Shown piece after piece: positions 61,101-64,000 of a DNA stretch of 64,000 nucleotides. The notes under the pieces were generated by a model. It saw only the letters and a list, made by a program, of their open reading frames with translations, was not told the origin of the DNA and did no database searches. The position numbers and the translations under genes are program-made. Origin of the DNA: Clostridium cuniculi (GTDB taxonomy: Bacteria; Bacillota; Clostridia; Clostridiales; Clostridiaceae); assembly GCF_004353185.1 (NCBI RefSeq), contig NZ_SMUS01000003.1, positions 102,833 through 166,832 on the forward strand. The letters are read 5' to 3'. Every line of letters begins with the position of its first letter. Positions within the stretch are counted from its first letter, which is position 1.

Positions 61101-63850
61101 TATTAAGATTTATTAGGAATAGTACTAAGGATGGATTCTTATCAGATCCTATTTTAAAAGGTAATAAGCATTTATTATCAAGTGGATGGGGTAATAACCA
61201 TGCAATTGAAGGTGTAAATGGTATAGAAAGATTCTATAATCAAGTATTACCTACTAAATACATGCAACATTTTGAAATAATGTCTAGAACTGATGATGAA
61301 GTTAAATTTACTGATAATTTAGTAGGGGTTAGAGAAGGAGCTAATATCAATTACTATAAAAATGATAAGTTAGTAGCTACTACTCCAGAAAGTTCATATA
61401 ACAGCATTGGTGAAGGAAAGACTAAGTTATTCTTAGAATGGAATTTTGATGAAGGGGAAGATACAAAGATTTATCACTGGAATCCACTTGGAACATCTTC
61501 TGAATGGGAATTACCTGATGAATGGGAAAACTTATCTACAGTTGAATTATATCAGTTAACTGACCTTGGAAGAGAACATGTTAAATCAGTTCCTGTTGTA
61601 AATGGTAAAGTTAAATTAGATGTTGAACAAAGTACTCCATACCTTGTAACAAAAGGTGAGGTAGCAGAAGAAAGAATTGATGATTGGGGATATGGATCAC
61701 AAATAAAGGACCCAGGATTTGACTCTCAAGAATGGAAGACTTGGTCAAAGAATTCTGAAGATGGAAATACAGATCATATTTCTTTTGTAAATGAAACTGC
61801 AAGTAGAAGAGCTGGTAATGATGTTGTATCAATATCTAATAAGCAAGGTAGTATATCACAAAGTATTGAAGGTTTAGAACCAGGTAAGACTTATTCTATA
61901 TCTGCTTGGGTTAAAAATGATGGTAATAGAAAAGTTACTTTAGGTGTAAACTGTGGAGATGAAGAATTAACTAATGTAATTACTAGAGCATCATTTGCAA
62001 GATCTGGTGAAGGGCATAAATATTTAGATGATAGATTCCAAAGAATGGAGATTGAAGTTACAGTACCAGAGAATGTAACTACTGCAGATATTTATCTTAA
62101 TGCAGAAGATGGAGAGGGTGATGTAATAATAGATGACTTCAGAATTTGGGAACATCCAGGTAATACTAATAAGGATGGATATGTATTCTATGAAGATTTT
62201 GAAAATGTAGATGAAGGTATTACACCATTCTTCTTAGCACCAGGAAGAGGTACATCAAACAGATCTCACTTAGCAGAAAAAGATCTACTTGGAAGACAAA
62301 AAATGAGCTGGGTACTTGATGGAAGATTCTCATTAAAGACTAATCAACAATCTGGTGAAACAGGTCAAATGTTAGTAACAGATGATTCAACATTTAAGTT
62401 AGAACCGAATAAAACTTATGAATTAGGATTCCTATATTCACTTAAAGATGCTACACCAGGTTATACAGTAAATATTAAATCAAGAAGTGAAGGAACTTTA
62501 TTAAGTATACCTCTTGAAGCTACAGTAGTTGAAAGTGGACAATATACTAAGACAAGCTCTAAGAATCAAAAGTTCACAACTGGAAATAAGGATGATTATT
62601 ATATTTCAATTGATAAGGGAACTGGATATGCAGATTTAATATTAGATAATATTTATGTTGTTGAAATTGATGAAAGTATTGAAAGTCCAGTAATTGATAA
62701 GGTAACATTAGGATCATCTATTACGGAAATAGGTGTAAATGAAAGCATTGATTTATCTTTATTATCAATAAAGGCTTTAATGAATAATGGAGCTCCTGCT
62801 AATATAGGTGATGGAGAAATAGAGTATGTTGTAGGAGATAATGAAGTTGCTAAAGTAGAGGATGGTAAGTTAGTTGGATTAAAGGATGGAAATACTACAT
62901 TAACAGTTAAAGTATCATTTAATGGTAAAACTACAGTAGTATCTAACTCTATAAACATTAAAGTTGGTGAAGGATCTGAAGATGGAGGAGAAGTTACACC
63001 ACCAGTTGAAGATGTATATAAGATACATTTAGAAATTGCTATAGAAGAAGCTAATAAGGTTACAGATGAAGAACTTTCAAATGTTGTTCCTGTAGTTGTT
63101 GAAGAGTTTAAAGCTGCATTAGCTGAAGCAGAAAGTTTACTAGAAAGTGGAAAATATACTCAAGAGCAAGTAGATAAGGCATTTTATAGATTAAGTAGTG
63201 CAATGCAAATGTTATCTTTTGAAAAGGGTAATAAGGAGCAATTACAACAATTAGTTGACATAATTAACCAATTAGATGCTAGTGAATATATAGATAGCAC
63301 TTGGGCTAAATTACAAGTTGCTTTAGATAAAGCAAATGAAGTTATAGCTGATGAAAATGCACTAGAAGCAGAAGTTTCTAAGAGTTATGATCAATTAATA
63401 AGATCATTCTTAGAATTAAGATTAAAACCAAATAAAGATAAGTTACAAGATTTAATAAATAAAGCAGAAAGCTTAGATGAAAGTAAATATACTAAAAAGT
63501 CTTGGAAGGTTTTAGAGGATAAGCTAGCTAAGGCTAAATCTGTAATGGAAAATGGAGATGCTACTGATAAAGATGTTACTGATTCAGAAAAGGAATTAAA
63601 AGAAGCAATAGATGGATTAGTTATGGCAGATTCAAGTAACAATAATAACAATGGCAATAATAATGGTAACTCTAATAGCAATAATAACGGAAATTCTAAT
63701 AACAACAGTAATAATGGAAATGGCGGAAATAAAGGAAACAAAGGAAATTCTAATTTACCAAAGACAGGAGGAACTCCAGCAGTAGCAGTAGGATTATTTG
63801 GTACAATTATTGCAACTATTGGTTCTGTAATGTTTAAGAAAAAGAAATAA
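58163..63850 (+). CDS. GH101 endo-alpha-N-acetylgalactosaminidase, sortase-anchored
   Basis: The 1895-residue surface enzyme releases the core-1 disaccharide from mucin-type O-glycans. Order: signal peptide (about 1-31, ALA cleavage), two LamG-like lectin repeats (about 55-245 and 335-510) split by a bacterial Ig-like segment (250-335), the GH101 catalytic region (about 525-1140), galactose-binding-like domains (1160-1500), an Ig-like segment, three FIVAR-type helical repeats, an Asn/Gly-rich linker, LPKTGG, a membrane helix and KKKK. Asp925 in GWVYVDVYTG and Glu951 in VATEFHS are the expected nucleophile and acid/base. GGGGAGG precedes the ATG. It is larger than average for the family. Confidence 0.95.
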   Translation: MIKNKSMNKKIALIIAVAVTVGQIPVSALAENNTTLIVENSEVENVEKASEEYAYNQEYDNYSSTSWTNLIGNGTIVKNMDNDVPDTEGKTGYLEISRDTTANNQLVFLENQSPSIKDFEAEVRFQLNPEEGKAAGRFGLVFRGQDANTYGFIGYNGGETAQGKWLIETPTAWKDDIEGPTIEAGQWVTMKVKVQRNNITLTVNDTEIFNDAVNMGNFPEEAGKFGYRTWFDNKTINVDYLKVKSLDNEVVTDIKEVEETNISTLLNAKPELPYKVNVTYSDGTKGQEVVIWDYIDPAKYAEVGTFVVEGAIKGSAEGTPKAKANITVRDKIEYSTDFETPETSGDWQVLKPTGLSATVADGAVKVPMNGVSVSADMNCPDVKNFVYETDFTVNNDSGRIGLGFRVSDVKNWGAVCYDAGSWVWKASTNGSESYGSFPGSKKLEGNKTYRMKLEVEDNKVTLSIDGEVIGSATSDKFPTSGGKIGLVGWFGNKTVTLDNVSVNEITSETDTDLPEITEQTIESDIMTVKLDNTFPRVIEYNWKADDSTLIGQETRSNKVNLNGKNYTPEVNCVVEDNKATYTMAIDEIGVTLTAVMSVEDNKIRLEITNIEETGDFIVKKVSLPNQSFAEVRSDNGGAIAAVLSTGAWHQITDEISTVEDLEPSSKAKTYAFINDNDFAISLNNNVVEYSSRILLNTENRNGYKSTSIGTGAWTYREVLDSESDVDFYSDEENLWAEAYITKDMNEDETINWQDAAIEYRNRVEAPLGAEDLKNSLSYIAFNIGYTQSPFLRTLDTVKKLYNYTDGFGQMVLEKGYQAEGHDDSIPDYGGHIGIRQGGVEDFNTLIEEGAKYNAKFGVHINATEYQLDAFQYPDNGSVNTNSPGWNWLDQAYYVNQRADLTTGELFRRLDMLKEDLPNLGWVYVDVYTGNGWNAHQLGEKLNDLGYQVATEFHSPLEEHVTWTHWGADPAYPNEGGTSEILRFIRNSTKDGFLSDPILKGNKHLLSSGWGNNHAIEGVNGIERFYNQVLPTKYMQHFEIMSRTDDEVKFTDNLVGVREGANINYYKNDKLVATTPESSYNSIGEGKTKLFLEWNFDEGEDTKIYHWNPLGTSSEWELPDEWENLSTVELYQLTDLGREHVKSVPVVNGKVKLDVEQSTPYLVTKGEVAEERIDDWGYGSQIKDPGFDSQEWKTWSKNSEDGNTDHISFVNETASRRAGNDVVSISNKQGSISQSIEGLEPGKTYSISAWVKNDGNRKVTLGVNCGDEELTNVITRASFARSGEGHKYLDDRFQRMEIEVTVPENVTTADIYLNAEDGEGDVIIDDFRIWEHPGNTNKDGYVFYEDFENVDEGITPFFLAPGRGTSNRSHLAEKDLLGRQKMSWVLDGRFSLKTNQQSGETGQMLVTDDSTFKLEPNKTYELGFLYSLKDATPGYTVNIKSRSEGTLLSIPLEATVVESGQYTKTSSKNQKFTTGNKDDYYISIDKGTGYADLILDNIYVVEIDESIESPVIDKVTLGSSITEIGVNESIDLSLLSIKALMNNGAPANIGDGEIEYVVGDNEVAKVEDGKLVGLKDGNTTLTVKVSFNGKTTVVSNSINIKVGEGSEDGGEVTPPVEDVYKIHLEIAIEEANKVTDEELSNVVPVVVEEFKAALAEAESLLESGKYTQEQVDKAFYRLSSAMQMLSFEKGNKEQLQQLVDIINQLDASEYIDSTWAKLQVALDKANEVIADENALEAEVSKSYDQLIRSFLELRLKPNKDKLQDLINKAESLDESKYTKKSWKVLEDKLAKAKSVMENGDATDKDVTDSEKELKEAIDGLVMADSSNNNNNGNNNGNSNSNNNGNSNNNSNNGNGGNKGNKGNSNLPKTGGTPAVAVGLFGTIIATIGSVMFKKKK

Positions 63851-63873
63851 ATTTTAATAATTGAAAAAATAAG

Positions 63874-63913
63874 GGGGCTGTCGCACTAAATAATTAGTGC
63901 GACAGCCCCTTTT
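63874..63913 (+). terminator. Very strong terminator after GH101
   Basis: A 16-bp perfect stem (63874-63889 with 63894-63909) includes GGGGCTGTCGCAC, has a 4-nt loop and ends in T. It is much more G/C-rich than its surroundings. Confidence 0.95.
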
Positions 63914-63922
63914 GCTAAAAAA

Positions 63923-63955
63923 ATAAATCCTAGACTCTATAAGCCTAGGATTTAT
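63923..63955 (-). terminator. Minus-strand terminator for a gene beyond the window
   Basis: ATAAATCCTAG (63923-63933) pairs with CTAGGATTTAT (63945-63955). On the minus strand it is followed by a T-rich run, so it probably ends a convergent gene lying to the right of the window. Confidence 0.75.
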
Positions 63956-64000
63956 GGTAAAATATTTTTCATGCTAACAAAAAAAATCTTACAACAAAAT

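Noticed and set aside
58487..62958. Several long open frames on the strand opposite the GH101 gene
   Set aside because: They have no ribosome sites, have low-complexity or hydrophobic shadow sequences, and lie wholly inside a well-supported gene.
63391..63741. Leucine-rich 116-codon open frame on the minus strand
   Set aside because: It is the antisense of the Asn/Gly-rich linker and FIVAR repeats of GH101; the poly-Leu pattern is a codon shadow.
1..64000. tRNA, rRNA and T-box elements
   Set aside because: No cloverleaf with a GTTCRA-type T loop, no rRNA core sequence and no GGTGGTACCGCG-type T-box sequence was noticed on either strand; a tRNAscan/Infernal run would be decisive.

Overview
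The window is strongly AT-rich chromosomal DNA with A/T-ending codons, AGGAGG-type ribosome sites and occasional TTG/GTG starts. It encodes an [FeFe]-hydrogenase, a CotJC/manganese-catalase-type protein, a BirA-controlled BioY and an LPXTG-anchored GH101 mucin glycosidase. This fits an anaerobic spore-forming Clostridium (sensu stricto), probably a gut- or mucin-associated species. No rRNA, tRNA or CRISPR array was seen.

Layout. 1-11.2 kb: end of a GH2 beta-galactosidase, a radical SAM enzyme divergent from an HxlR regulator, an AraC regulator, a HIT protein, a lactonase-ArsR-nitroreductase operon, membrane and thiol-redox genes, an AIM24 protein and a UbiA prenyltransferase. 11.2-15.4 kb: an EAL protein and a GGDEF protein, both with periplasmic solute-binding sensor domains. 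This pair lies between two short relics (a primase 5' end and a helicase piece) of the replication module found intact just downstream. 15.5-30 kb is the accessory region: a decayed Rpn-type nuclease/transposase; a CHC2 primase-like protein, a DUF927 protein and a DEAD helicase around a cluster of GTCGAC repeats that looks like a replication origin; an MGMT-family protein; a GIY-YIG/DUF2075 helicase with a ParA ATPase and a SAP-like protein; an AAA/PD-(D/E)XK protein; and a PLD-helicase-DUF3427 protein. The last five resemble a defence island.

30-40 kb: flavin reductase divergent from a second HxlR regulator, small membrane proteins and a lipoprotein, a YfcE-like phosphodiesterase, MerR divergent from a MATE pump (with a textbook 19-bp-spacer MerR promoter), and a giant MnxG-like multicopper oxidase. 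40-50 kb: Nudix, [FeFe]-hydrogenase, YjjG, 5'-nucleotidase, bioY-DUF1284 under a BirA operator, an orphan ParA with an in-frame stop before its probable C-terminus, dGTPase, and a protein that reads like an FtsZ relative without the GTP-binding glycine loop. 50-58 kb: an AEC transporter, a D-lactate-dehydrogenase-type enzyme and a CitA/CitB-type two-component system, which probably form one carboxylate uptake/fermentation unit; then the Mn-catalase-like protein, an esterase, an HNH protein and thioredoxin. 58-64 kb: the 1895-residue GH101 surface enzyme, closed by strong terminators.

All calls come from reading the sequence. Family names rest on recognised motifs and no database search was run.
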